A DNA stretch of 64,000 nt from Azolla caroliniana (Eukaryota > Polypodiophyta). Each line of letters opens with the position of its first letter. The stretch's first letter is position 1. Below are positions 31,879-42,639 of this stretch, in pieces. The position numbers and the translations under genes are program-made. The DNA lies in assembly GCA_043228905.1 (NCBI GenBank), contig JBHGNT010000008.1:16244001-16308000 (forward strand), written 5' to 3'. The notes beneath the pieces are model-generated. The model was not told the origin of the DNA. It worked only from the letters and a program-made list of their open reading frames with translations, and made no database searches.

Positions 31879-32720
31879 ACTCGGGTCCATCAATGTGACG
31901 GTGGACGAAGACAAGATCGTACAAATCTGCCTCGGTGGTCTAGCGCAAAGGTACGGGCCAATCCGGACAGCAATCTGCACCTGGGAGAAGCGATCCTCCT
32001 TCTTCGACTTACAATCAATGTTGATGGTCAAAGAAAACCATGCGAGTCAGTTGAGGACCACTCAATCGAACAACCGGATGTTGTACACGGAATCGGATCG
32101 GCCCCGTGGATGTGGAGGATGAGCTGGGTCGGCATGCAATGGAGGCGGCTGGCAAGAGTAGGACTGAAGGCACAGAGGTAGTCCCGATAGCAGTTCCGGA
32201 CCCTCCACAAGATGGGGGAGTCAAATCGGCGCCGGAAACCGGCAAGGAAAACCCGACACGGAATGATGGTACTGTGGCAAAAAGGGCCACAGGGAAAGCG
32301 AGTGTTGGAAGAAGCGCGTCGATTCGGACAAATCCAGATGCGGGAAAACCAGCAAAGCTCGCACTACGCGAAAGGATCAGAAAGATCTGGAACCGGGAAG
32401 ACCGGTAAAGGGCCAGCCTTCGTGATGAAGCACAAGGCTAACTCGATGAAGAAGACTACTTCCAAATCAGAGGAAGTATGGTATGTTCATTCCAGAGCGT
32501 CCAATTACATGACGAGCCATGAAGAGTGGTTCTCTTCTTGGAGAAGGCGAAACAACCGGGGATTCTCGAAACCGGAGACGACACCCCTCACCCGATTGTG
32601 CATGTTGGAGAAGTCCCTTTAAGCCATGTGGGACAAAAGGGAAAGTTGATGAATGTATTACATGTTCCAACTTCCGACAATCACAAAGACCTGGTGTCGA
32701 TCGGACAAATCGTCAACTAG
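31879..32720 (+). pseudogene. copia arm B gag and protease
   Basis: KKLGSINVTVDEDKIVQICL and LQSMLMVKENHAS are capsid. The protease active site reads WYVHSRASNYMTSHEEWF, so both Asp and Gly of DSG are lost. Multiple stops. Confidence 0.78.
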
Positions 32721-32739
32721 GGAATGCATGTGCAGTTTA

Positions 32740-33770
32740 CGCACCTCGGGTGCTTCATCGAGGATGAAGTCCGTATAATTGCGCAAGGACACAGAGAAGG
32801 GAGGATGTTCCTCCTCAACACTAATGGCATTGGCATAGCCATGTTTGCCAAAGGACAGAAGATTGAATTGGAAATCGATCTCTGGCACAAGCGGAGTGGC
32901 CACATCAATTACCAGAGGCTTCAGGACCTACAATCAAAACAGGTTGTGTTCAGTTTGCTTAAATTCAGTGGCCGGAAGGCCCAAGTATGTGAAGCCTGCC
33001 AACTGGGGAAGTAACACTAGCTTCCATTCCCCACCGAACGAAACCGGAGCCGTAACAAGCTCGATCTAATCCATTCGGATGTATGGGGACCAGCACAAAA
33101 CGTTAGTCTTGGCGGGAGTAGATATTTCGTCTCCTTCATCGACGACTACTGCCGGCACACGTCGATCTACCTCATCGAGAAGAAAAGCGAAGTCTTCGAT
33201 TGTTTCCGGAACCTTCAAAGCTTAGTCGAAAGGGAAATGGAGAGGAAGATGAAGTGCTTGTGGTCGGATGGCGGAAAAGAATACTTTTTCGGTCAATTCA
33301 ATAGTTATCTGCAGCAGAATGGAATTCAGAGAGAATTCAGCTGCAGATACACACCGGAACAAAACGGTGTGCCCGAGAGAAAGAACCGGTCGATTGTCGA
33401 CGCGGCAAGGCCAATGCTGGAGGAAAAGAGCATGCCCCAATTCTATTGGGCTGAGGTGGTTTGGATGGCCGTCTACATCCAAAACCGGATTGGAGACAAG
33501 GTGTCAGCAAACGAGCTGTATTTCGGGCGCAAGCCAAATTTGAGACACCTTCAGATATTCGGTAGCATAGCATATGTGCATGTACCGGATGAGAAGCGGA
33601 GGAAACTAGATCCGAAGTCGGAGAAGTGCATCCTATTCGGCTACTCGCATGAGCAAAAGGGGTACAAGTGCTATAACCCCCAAACGAAGCAAGTCCGACT
33701 AACCTGAGATGTCGAGTTTGATGAGACGGCATCATGGTACTCCTTATCAACTCCAAGTCCCGACAAAGAC
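32740..33770 (+). pseudogene. copia arm B integrase
   Basis: GAG-pre-integrase (LWHKRSGHINYQRL, CEACQLGK), then the core: DLIHSDVWGPAQ, SDGGKEYFFGQF, TPEQNGVPERKNR, all three catalytic acids present. Post-core ELYFGRKPNLRHLQIFG. Stops at 33012 and 33705. Confidence 0.85.
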
Positions 33771-34229
33771 CCGATTCCGGAGGATGAGGCCAGTGAGCCT
33801 GAACCGGTCCAGATAGAAGATGACGAGCTTGAGACTCTACAAGAGAGTCCGGAATCGTTTCGGTTGAGTGGACCGAACGAGCAACTGGGTCAAAGTGACC
33901 AGTCGGATGAGGAATCGGCGAGTAGTGGAGACTCTGTCGTGCTCTCCCTGCGCAAGAAACCAAGGAGACGGTTGACGCGCAAAGAGAAGGGGAAGAAGAA
34001 GATCCCAGAATACAAAACCAGCAACGTTGAGTAGGATCGGAGTGAATCCAACTGCGGAAAGGATGAAGGCGGATCTTCGGGAACAAAGTCCGAACCAGCT
34101 AAGAAGGGCCACAAATCGGGTGATGACAAGTTACACTGGTCATCCCGCCAGAAGAACCCCATTACGAGGTACGGGTACAATGACTACATGGCGCATCACT
34201 ATGTGTACATGACCAAAGTGGCAGAAGTG

Positions 34230-35740
34230 CGTGAGCCGGAGAGCTACGCAGAAGCGGCAAAGGACGCAAATTGGCATGCCACTATGGAGGAAGAAATGCA
34301 GGCACTCGAAGACAACGACACATGAGACCTCGTTGACCCTCCCCAACACTGTCAACCGATTGGTTGCAAATAGGTGTACAAGGTAAAGTACAAGGCCCGA
34401 TTAGTGGTGAAGGGATATGCGCAGACCCACGGAATCGACTATGATGAGACATTCGCTCCGGTAGCGAAGATGACGACGGTTCGTGTGGTATTGGTAGTTG
34501 TTGTGGCAAGGAGGTGGCATCTTCACTAGATGGACGTGAAGAATGAGTTTCTTCAAGGTGACCGTGAAGAATGGGTCTATATGATCCAACCTCCCGGTTT
34601 TCAGTCGGAGATGAACAAGTCGGCGGTGTGCCGGCTTAAGAAGTCGCTTTACAGTCTGAAATAAGCCCCCCGATCTTGGAATGCGAAAATCACGCACCGG
34701 TTGTGTAAGATGGGGTTTGTGACCTCTAAATCCGAGTCATCGTTGTTCATCCGGCAAGGTCCGAACGGTCCAGTTTGCATCTTACTTTACGTAGATGATT
34801 TAGTCATCACGGACCCGGACTTAATGAAATCGGCCATGTCAAGGCCTAGCTATCGGACGCATTTGAGATGAAGCACCTAGGGAACCTTCATTATTTCCTT
34901 GGGATCGAGGTCATCCGAACCCCCGACGGCATATTGCTCTCACAACGACACTACGTGTTGAATATGTTGTACAAGTTCGGCATGACGGAATGCCGACCTG
35001 TCTCCACAGCCCTGGACCGAAACCTGAAGCTCTGTCCCGACTCCGAACCAGCCTGCGATGAGAAACGGTTCTGACAAATAGTCGGAACCCTGATATACTT
35101 GACAATCACCCGACCCGACATCAGTTATACGATCGGTGTGATCAGCCAATTCATGGAGAAGCCAACCGTGAAGCACCTTCAGTGCGCGCATCGAATATTG
35201 GGGTATGTGAGCAGCACGAAGGACCGGGGGCTGTTATACCAACATGGTATAACTGAAGAGCTAGTCGGATACACAGATGTCGACTAGGCTGGTGATACAT
35301 CGGATCGCCGATCCACCTCCAGTTACATGTTTTCTCTAGGTAGCGCGGCTATTGCGTGGAGCAGCAAAAAGCAGCCAACAATGGCTCTGTCGAGCATTGA
35401 GGTTGAGTATCGGGGTGCTACCAATGCCACCTATGAAGCCATCTAGCTTCGGCGACTGCTCCAAGACCTGCGGATTGAGGTACCGACCCCCATCCTAATC
35501 TACTGTGACAACATGAGCAGCATTCAGGTCGCGAAGAACCCCGTGTTCCATTCTCGAACAAAGCACATAGAAGTGTATTATCACTTCGTGCGTGAGCGGG
35601 TCCTGAGCGGTGATGTCGAACTTCGGTATGTTTAGGAGGATCGGCAGGTTGCCGACAATTTCACCAAACCACTCAGATCAGAAAAGTTGCAGCACTTCAC
35701 CGAAATGCTTGGTGTTCAGCATCTCAACATGTCGCACTTG
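34230..35740 (+). pseudogene. copia arm B RT and RNase H
   Basis: RT is broken by stops and shifts ([22 protein letters not shown] near 34790, FLGIEVIRTPDGILLSQRHY). RNase H: YCDNMSSIQVAKNPVFHSRT and a final LGVQHLNMSHLRG. The first part overlaps a linker. Confidence 0.82.
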
Positions 35741-36196
35741 AGGGGGAGAACAGGCACGAGTAAAGGCAAAGAAACCAGTGCCACAACGGGCAAAGGCAAA
35801 GGAACTGTTGATGGCACCAGACAAGGAACCAGAAAGGGAAGAACCAACAAAGGGAGAGACAGGAGGAAAAAGGAAGCCATGCCGATAGAAGAAGTCGGCA
35901 CATCCGAACAAGTCCGAACGAGCGGCGGCGGCGGTAGAGTCAAGAAGGACAGAGCCGACCAGAAGGAGAAGTCCAAGACCCGGACATGGTCTAATGTGGT
36001 GAAGGGCCTAAAACCGGGAGATGAGTTGGAGAACACCGACTCGGATTGGAGCCGAAACAAATCGGGAGCGACTGATTCGGACAAGGACTGGAACGAATCG
36101 GAGACAACTGATTCGCTTCAACAGTTGGATTCGGAGGAGCCGGATCAAGTAAAGGCCAAGCGGACACGGACGCAGCGGAAGTCAATGCGAACATGA
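35687..36196 (+). CDS. extra C-terminal tail on copia Pol
   Basis: The RNase H frame does not stop at LNMSHLRG but runs on for about 150 residues: Lys/Gly-rich (KGKETSATTGKGKG), then GGGGRVKKDRAD, TWSNVVKGLKPGDELEN, and an acidic Ser/Asp end. Arm A keeps the same blocks. The first polypurine-like TTGAGGGGGAG (35738-35748) lies inside this frame and a second copy at 36429-36439 precedes the LTR. Function unknown; I recognise no domain. It has stayed open while the rest of pol has decayed, which may be chance. Confidence 0.5.
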   Translation: MQHFTEMLGVQHLNMSHLRGRTGTSKGKETSATTGKGKGTVDGTRQGTRKGRTNKGRDRRKKEAMPIEEVGTSEQVRTSGGGGRVKKDRADQKEKSKTRTWSNVVKGLKPGDELENTDSDWSRNKSGATDSDKDWNESETTDSLQQLDSEEPDQVKAKRTRTQRKSMRT

Positions 36197-36439
36197 AGGA
36201 ACCGACGGGTCGACAAGCGCCGGAGTCGCAGCAGCGAGGGAGCTGAAATGGGCTTGGTGAGCAGACAAGTCGACCGAGGAGGTCGAGGTGCGCAAAACCA
36301 GAAGGGTCACGACAAATAGGACCGAACCAGACGAGGAGCACGAGCAAGGTAGATCGATGCCAAAAGGAGCCGGCTAGAAGAACCGACTGCCACTGACACT
36401 AACACCACGATCTGACCTCAAGTTGAGCTTGAGGGGGAG

Positions 36440-36900
36440 TGTTGAGCAAGCAAGCTCAATCGAATCTGGATCGACTGAATAAGCCTGAGCCGAATCGGCA
36501 TCCGGAAGGATGAGCCAGATTGGTATCTGGATGGTATCCAGAAACAACCAGGCCGGATCGGAGAGCCGGATTCGAGTGGGAACCGAAAGCCTAGTAGTAG
36601 CCTAGACTACTAGGTAATCATTGTCTCATAGTTAGTGTTAGTCGCATGTAGGAATATTGAAGTACCTATCAGTACTTCTGTCAGTCCTTTATGGACCTTG
36701 TATAAATAGTGTTGTTATAGCACATTGTATGTACACAGAGTTTTAGAGTTATTTTGAATCTACATTTACATTCTGCTCTCTCTGTCTCTCCCACGTATAC
36801 TCTTTGTGTACTAACCTTCTCCATTAAACCTTCATCTTATTCTCTATTGCTATCCGGCTGAGCCGGTTCTATCTAACGCTTCCGCACGTTAACATTAACA
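36440..36900 (+). repeat. copia arm B 3' LTR
   Basis: Starts TGTTGAGCAAGC after TTGAGGGGGAG and ends near TTAACATTAACA. TATAAATA near 36701. Confidence 0.7.
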
Positions 36901-37082
36901 ATGGACTTGTATAAAAGTGCTCTCTGAGCACATTCTATGTACAGAGTGTATTATCTTTTTGAATTGAGTTTTATGTTCTGCTCTCTCTATCTCTCCCGTG
37001 CATTCTCTGTTAAACCTTCTCTCTACGTTCTGTTGGTATCCGGTTGAGCCGGATTGTCATACACTTCCGCATATTAACTTTC
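36901..37082 (+). repeat. partial copia LTR, 3' part
   Basis: Diverged copy of the second half of the preceding LTR (TATAAAAGTG, CTCTCTATCTCTCCC, CCGGTTGAGCCGG) ending at the E-lineage remnant. Probably an older insertion next to the arm B LTR. Confidence 0.6.
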
Positions 37083-37089
37083 ACATTCT

Positions 37090-37811
37090 TCAATTATGTC
37101 CTCATCAATCTTCTTTTCGTCTAGATCGCTTTTTTTAGGCTGCTCAGCTACTTTTGGTTGTCTCGTTTCCCCACGCTCGGGCCGTCCAAGTCAATGTCAT
37201 CAACCCATTGATGACGCTTGTCAAACCTATTGCACGTTCACTTCACCACAATCCAGTTCGTCACAAGCCCGTTGGCTTGGGTGCCATCTTCGAGGAGAAT
37301 CCCCAATTCTCGCCTATCCTTCATATCCACATCTTTCAAGAAGTACAAGTCTTGTCCTCCTCAAGCAACACTTGGTTCATGACGGGGAGATGACTAAACA
37401 TCTGGTCGAACTCGTCATACACCCTCGAGGCACTCATCTTCTTATTCTTCTTCTCTATCCACCTCATCAAGACATGTCGAGTCCTCTTCGACAAATCCTC
37501 AGTCGCGAACTCCGCTAATATTGTTTTTTCGAACTCTGACCACATTGTCTTCCCTTCTTGGAGCTCGATGACCCGCCTTTGGACGTTGTTGGGAACAACT
37601 CGCTTAAAACTCGAGATTTGATCCGACACATCCCTTTGATTCATCTCCCTTTGTATGCATCAAGGAACTTCGTAATGTTCCTTCCATCAAATTGACCCAC
37701 GATCTCCACGACACGATCGACAGCCTTCTCGACGCTTGCATCGTTGTCCCGAGATGTCATCATTTGTTCGACGATTACCATCTCCCCCGCTTGATTGCTT
37801 GAGGATGCCAT
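37090..37811 (-). pseudogene. gag: gag remnant, E3-like
   Basis: ATG at 37811-37809 (MASSSNQAGEM). VDRVVEIVGQFDGRNITKFL and VSDQISSFKRVVPNN follow, with EFATEDLSKRTRHVLMRW close to E3. A stop interrupts near 37650. Ends in mid-gag. Confidence 0.78.
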
Positions 37812-37881
37812 CTCTAAGTGTCGATCGATCCTCGTCTTGATCCTTCCTACCGCTTCTTCATGTCGGATTCACCAAGAAAGA

Positions 37882-38337
37882 TGTCAAGGAAATCCTCGCA
37901 TGTTCGCGAAATGAAGCGGAACCACCAGGGTCCTGGACCGGAAGGAATCGAAGTTTGTACTAGCTTTAGCGAGAAAGTATTTAAGCTACATAGAGACAGA
38001 TTGAAAGACGGTGATTCCAATTCTGAGACAGTTTGAGAGAGAGAGATTGAACCCTTGACTTTAGTTTTGAGAGACAAGATACATCACCATTAGGATTACT
38101 AGATTTTTTATCATTAGTTTGTTCATTGAATACATAGCTTGCCTCCTTCCTTTTCCCCCCTTACACAAACCCAAGTAAGGGCTTTTATATGTCCCTGCAT
38201 GGAAAAACCACGAGCTAAACCATGGTTTTGTGCCCACGGTTTTTATATGTTTGTTTCCGTGGTAAGTTAATTAGTCTCCTATTTTGGAGGTGCAAGGTTC
38301 AAACCTTGCTTGCACCCCTCTATATGCACTCAAATGT
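37882..38337 (-). repeat. LTR of E-lineage remnant
   Basis: Begins TGTCAAGG on the plus strand, 7 nt from the PBS. U5 box at 37919-37945. tRNA-like segment on the plus strand at 38254-38320 (GTGGTAAGTT, GGTTCAAACC). Similar to the solo LTR at 30231. Confidence 0.8.
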
Positions 38338-38884
38338 TGTTGGGAAATCTGTCCCTCCGAATGGGATCCGATTATGAATGAAGAGGACCCGGTGAGAACC
38401 GGAAGAGATCCGGAAACCGGATCGGTTGGACCCGATGAGAACCGGAAGAGAGGACATATTTGTAGATATGTTTTGAGTAAGCCTATTGAGGCTATATGTG
38501 TAAATAGCCTGAAGTTCATATAAGTATAAATATGACTTAGGGTGAACACCTTTTAAAAAGGATGTTGTCATATTGTTATAACTGATATAGAGAGAGCGAC
38601 AAAGAGAGAGAGTGTGTGAGACATAGAGCGATACTCTGTTGTAACTGTCGGTTGGTGAAGATACAAAGCTCAGGGTCGTTGCCTCCGAGGCTCTGATTGT
38701 ACCTTTCTCATACAGTGATAGTTTGGAGTCTGTGGGCTCCCGTAGTTTTTCCCTATTACGGTTTTCCACGTAAACATCCTATGTATTTCCTTGTGTACTC
38801 TCCATTTTCCCATTTCTATGTTTGATTCTAAACAAAGTGATTCAAGATCAGTTGTGGCCGAGCAATATTCCGCATTTTTCTACA
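38338..38884 (+). repeat. solo copia LTR
   Basis: TGTTGGGAAATC to TTCTACA, with 5-bp duplication AATGT at 38333-38337 and 38885-38889. Same family as 39385-40015 and 44307-44885. Inserted in the E-lineage LTR. Confidence 0.88.
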
Positions 38885-38959
38885 AATGTTACTAGGCTTT
38901 AGTCTTATTTTTATATTTACAAATGTTTGAGCGCACATCACACGTGCACATGTTTAACC

Positions 38960-39384
38960 TTACATCTAGCCTTCCTTTTATGATTCTCATTTCAGTCCTA
39001 TTTACAACATGATAGCATATGCGTGTGACCATCACCCCTTTCACACGTGCCCATTGCACCTTCTCTATTTTTTTCGTTCCACACGATTTTCACACCGTTG
39101 CCAAAAATCTTCACGACAGCGTGAACCATGTATTCATTTCTGTCGTGACTTTCTAAGGTATGCTCTGGAGGATAATATCTTTTCGTGTATCTTCCCCTAT
39201 GGCCATACTATCTTCGATAAGTAGTCTCGTATAGTAGGTTGTGGCGATATTCCTCATTCTTTCACCATCCTCTCGATTGAGACTGCACGTCACGGTTCTA
39301 GTGTGCCTCGGTCCCTTGGATAGAAAGAATTCCTTTGTGGTTTTGTCCCCTACTCAGATACAGCGAGCCATACTTCCATGAAAC
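38960..39384 (-). pseudogene. LINE fragment, region between endonuclease and RT
   Basis: The minus strand reads GDKTTKEFFLSKGPRHTRTV, SLNREDGERMRNIATTYYTR, which matches the L1-type stretch GDRNTKFFH ... YY..LF. It continues from the LINE part at 44886-45428 across the copia insertion. The left border is uncertain. Confidence 0.65.
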
Positions 39385-40015
39385 TGTTGGGAATTCGGTT
39401 CCTCTGGATGGGATCCGGATGAGAACCAAAGGAGCCGCATCAGAGGAGCTGCATTGGAGGAGCCGCATCGGACAAGCCGGATGAAGGAACCGAATATGGA
39501 AGGGTTCCGGATGAGACCCGGAAACCGAATCGAGTGAATCCGGATGGATCCAGTGCAAACCGAATCCAAGGATATATGTGTAAATATGTTTCAGAGTAAG
39601 CGCACTGTGGCTATATTTGTAAATAGCCCTAAGGTCATATGAGTATAAATATGACTTAGGGCAATCACATTTATTGTTTCTATTATAGTTGTAGAGAAAG
39701 AGAGAGAGAGTGAGTGAGAGAGTAGCTACGAGCACTTTCTGTTGTAACCGTCGTCTGGCGAAGATCGCAAGCACGAGGTCATTGCCTCTGTGTTTCCACT
39801 TTGTATTTCCTCTCATATACTGATAGTTCGGAGTTCGTAGGCTCCCATGGTTTTTTTCCTGATTAGGGTTTTCCACGTAAACATCTTGTGTTCTCTATCG
39901 TTGTTTTGTGTTCGTGCATTCATCATACCTATTTCCCATTTCTGTGTTTGGTCCTTCATAGAGTGATTTGCGACTCGATTGTGGCCGAGCAATACTTCCG
40001 CGCTAGTTCCTCACA
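39385..40015 (+). repeat. copia LTR, left
   Basis: TGTTGGGAATTC to CCTCACA. It has an extra GGAGCCGCATC-type repeat (39436-39480) missing from the right LTR. TATAAATA near 39651. GAAAC on both sides, as for a solo LTR. Confidence 0.88.
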
Positions 40016-40170
40016 GAAACTCCATGTTATAGATTTCCTTTTCTATCATGATGAGTTCTTGTTTGGCCATGGCAACCTATCCCACGATCCAACTACATGA
40101 TGGGTATCTTTGTTGGAGTCATTATAAGGCTATTAGTCCCCATTTTGTCCTTTGTCGCTTTTTGTGAGCA
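40016..40170 (-). repeat. duplicated LINE segment
   Basis: Nearly identical to 44886-45040, the LINE sequence right of the 3' LTR. Minus-strand residues AKQELIMIEKEIYNMEF. The similarity fades at TGAGCATC.TTACTT and copia gag follows. Confidence 0.8.
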
Positions 40171-40935
40171 TCCTTACTTGGAGCACATGAATGCATTCCA
40201 CGGGCTAATACACCAAGCCACCTCGTTGGAAGTACCTCTCGCGGATGAGGTACTCGCATTGCTCCTGCTCGGATCCCTCCCGGATATAGCTTGGAGACGT
40301 TAGTTGTCACATTGGGCAACGTCGGGCCGGAAGGAAAGTAGTTGTCCCTAGCAAGGGTAAAATCAAGCTTGCTAGATGAAGAAGCTTGCTGAAAGGACCG
40401 GGAGTCCAGAACCGATCCGAAGGCCTTGGTCACGGAAGATGACCAAAACCAGGGAAGAAGCCAGTATCGGAGTCCCCAAAACTAGGACAAATCGGGGACG
40501 AGGACGAAGTCAAGGGGGAGGCCTACTTGCTTCTATTGTGGGAAGTCGGGGCACTTCCAAAAGAATTGTCGGCATTTCCAGAAAGAGAAAGGAACCGATA
40601 GTGCAGATTCGAAGAAGGGTTCGGATCGGAACGATTTGGGCCGGAAAGGGTCGGATCATAAGGGAACGTCGGCAATCGCGATAAGTGAAGAAGAACTGAT
40701 GCTCATTACCGAGGAGAATGAGTTAAACCTTGTCGGCGATGAGACAACGTGGGTTGTTGATTCCGGAGCATTGTTCCATTTGACACAAGACCGGAAATGC
40801 TTCTCATCCTACATAGTCGGAGGTCACGGTTGTGTCCAGATGGGGAATGAAGGTACATGTCGAATTGTTGACATAGGAGATGTGTTGTTGACAACATCAA
40901 CCAGATGCAAATTGCTGCTAAAAGAAGTCTGACAC
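40171..40935 (+). pseudogene. copia gag and protease
   Basis: Gag from its middle: LEHMNAFHGLIHQATSLEVP, LADEVLALLLLGSLPD. Zinc knuckle CFYCGKSGHFQKNC near 40529. Protease WVVDSGALFHLT near 40750, with the DSG intact. Frames change between blocks. The gag N-terminus is absent. Confidence 0.82.
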
Positions 40936-41000
40936 GTTCCGGAGGTTCGGTTGAACCAGATATCAGCCGGTCGGCTAGATGATGAAGGCTACACGGGTAG

Positions 41001-41436
41001 TGTCAAGAACAGTACTGAGACAGAGAAGGAATTAGTACTAAGCGAAGGATTAGTACTATGAGAGGTGTGGAACTTCTTTGAGAGAAGGAAGAAGTGAGCG
41101 AGACAAAGAGAAAGAGAGAGATCGAGAGAGGGAGAGAGTGATGATAAGAAAGATATGTATTATATGAAGAGAATATACAATGGTGGCTAAAAGGCTTAAG
41201 ACTGGCGTTGAACCAATTTGGTTCAACATAATGCCTAGTGCCCTCTTTTATAGTGTTTTCAGGAGTAATCCTGAAGCTTCTAGAATGTTCCAGAGAAATC
41301 TGGAATATACACTAATTTCCTATAATAAAATGTAAATGAAAATAATATCCTACGTATTACAATAGATGATCTAATGGTCAAGAGCTCGACCCATATAACC
41401 TAAGGTCATGGGTTCGAGTCTTGCCATATCATGACA
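41001..41436 (-). repeat. solo LTR of the Tcn1-like chromovirus family
   Basis: 436 bp, TGTCAAGAACAG to TATCATGACA, with 5-bp duplication GGTAG at 40996-41000 and 41437-41441. Same length as the 5' LTR of the element at 45429 and nearly identical. tRNA-like segment at 41361-41436 on the plus strand (TGATCTAATGG, GGTTCGAGTC). Confidence 0.93.
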
Positions 41437-41441
41437 GGTAG

Positions 41442-42440
41442 CATCCGGAACGGATTCATAAAATTCAGCAAAGGAAGCCTGATCGTGGCTCGAGCCTGGA
41501 AGATCAACACATTGTATCTTATGTGCGCCCGGATATGTCGGGAAGAAGTGAACGTAGCATCCGACACTTCCGGTGAGTTGTGGCACAAGAGGTTGTGTCA
41601 CATGAGTCAGAAGGGGATGGATGAAGAGACTTGTCGAAGACAATCTCATTCCAGTGAAGGATATGCAACTTGAGAAGTGCACTAATTGCTTGGCCGGCAA
41701 GCAAAATCGAACCTCCTTCCGGTCAAGACCACCGATGAGACACCACTAGAGCTGGTGCATATCAACGTGTGTCAAGTGGCCACGAAGTCACATGCCGGAT
41801 CACAGTACTTCGTGACGTTCATAGACAACCACAACCGAAAGTTGTGGGTCTCATCGTTGAAGACAAAGGATCATGTGCTATCTGTCTTCAAGGAGCTCCA
41901 CGCGAGAGTGGAAAAAGAAACCGGTTGGAAGCTGAAGGCGGTTTGAGCAGATAACGGAGGAGAATACCGGGGGTAGTTCGAGGAGTACTATCAATCGAAG
42001 GGAATCCGGCTTGAATTTACCGTGCCGAAGACGACGGAATTGAACGGGTTGGCTGAACGGATGAACCGGACCATAATGGAGAGAGTCTAAAACATGCTAG
42101 CACATGCCAAGTTACCCAAGACATTTTGGGTTGAGGCGTTGATGATGGCAACCTATGTGATAAACAAATTACCCTCAGCACCCTTGGAAGGAGACTCACC
42201 GCAGAAAGTATGGACCGGTAAAGATGTATCTTACCGGCATCTGAAGGTGTTTGGCTATCTTGCATATGTGCATGCTGCAAAGGACAAGAGAGCAAAGTTG
42301 GATCCGAAGACCCTGCCATGCACATTCCTTGGATACGGCGATGATGAGTTTGGATATCGAGTATGGAACCTGGTCGACAAGAAGGTGTTCCGGAGTTGGG
42401 ATATAGTCTTCATGGAAGATAGGACCATTTTCGACTAGGA
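41442..42440 (+). pseudogene. copia integrase
   Basis: GAG-pre-integrase LWHKRLCHMSQKGMDE and KCTNCLAGKQ, then the core LVHINVCQVATKSHAG (first Asp replaced by Asn), ADNGGEYRG, ELNGLAERMNRTI. Post-core HLKVFGYLAYVHAAKDKRAK. Stops at 41944, 41971 and 42088. Confidence 0.83.
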
Positions 42441-42639
42441 GTCTGAGAAGAAGGTGAAGAACTCTAGATCATCAAATGAAAACCGGTTTGAGGACACAAG
42501 GACTTACCCGGTTGAAAACCAAAAGATAGTTGGTAACAGATTGACACTCGATGAACCGGCCGGATTCGGACAAGAAACCGAACCAGTCGAAGAAGAAGAG
42601 GAAGAAGACACCGGAACCGGACAAGATCCTGAATCAGAT

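Larger units (their letters stand above)
31879..36900 (+). mobile_element. copia arm B, plus strand, 5'-truncated
   Basis: Gag (partial), protease, integrase, RT, RNase H, an extra C-terminal coding tail, polypurine tract and 3' LTR. No 5' LTR. About 80-85% like arm A by eye, and head to head with it. Many stops. Confidence 0.85.
37083..38337 (-). mobile_element. E-lineage remnant: gag, PBS and 5' LTR
   Basis: Minus-strand fragment with LTR, degenerate tRNA-Trp PBS (37859-37874) and gag like E3. Truncated on the left. Its LTR is interrupted at 38337 by a solo copia LTR and seems to resume at about 38890 for a short distance. Confidence 0.8.

Noticed and set aside
40016-40170. Extension of the copia LTR
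   Set aside because: GAAAC duplication and the independent solo LTR at 38338 place the LTR end at 40015; the rest reads as LINE.
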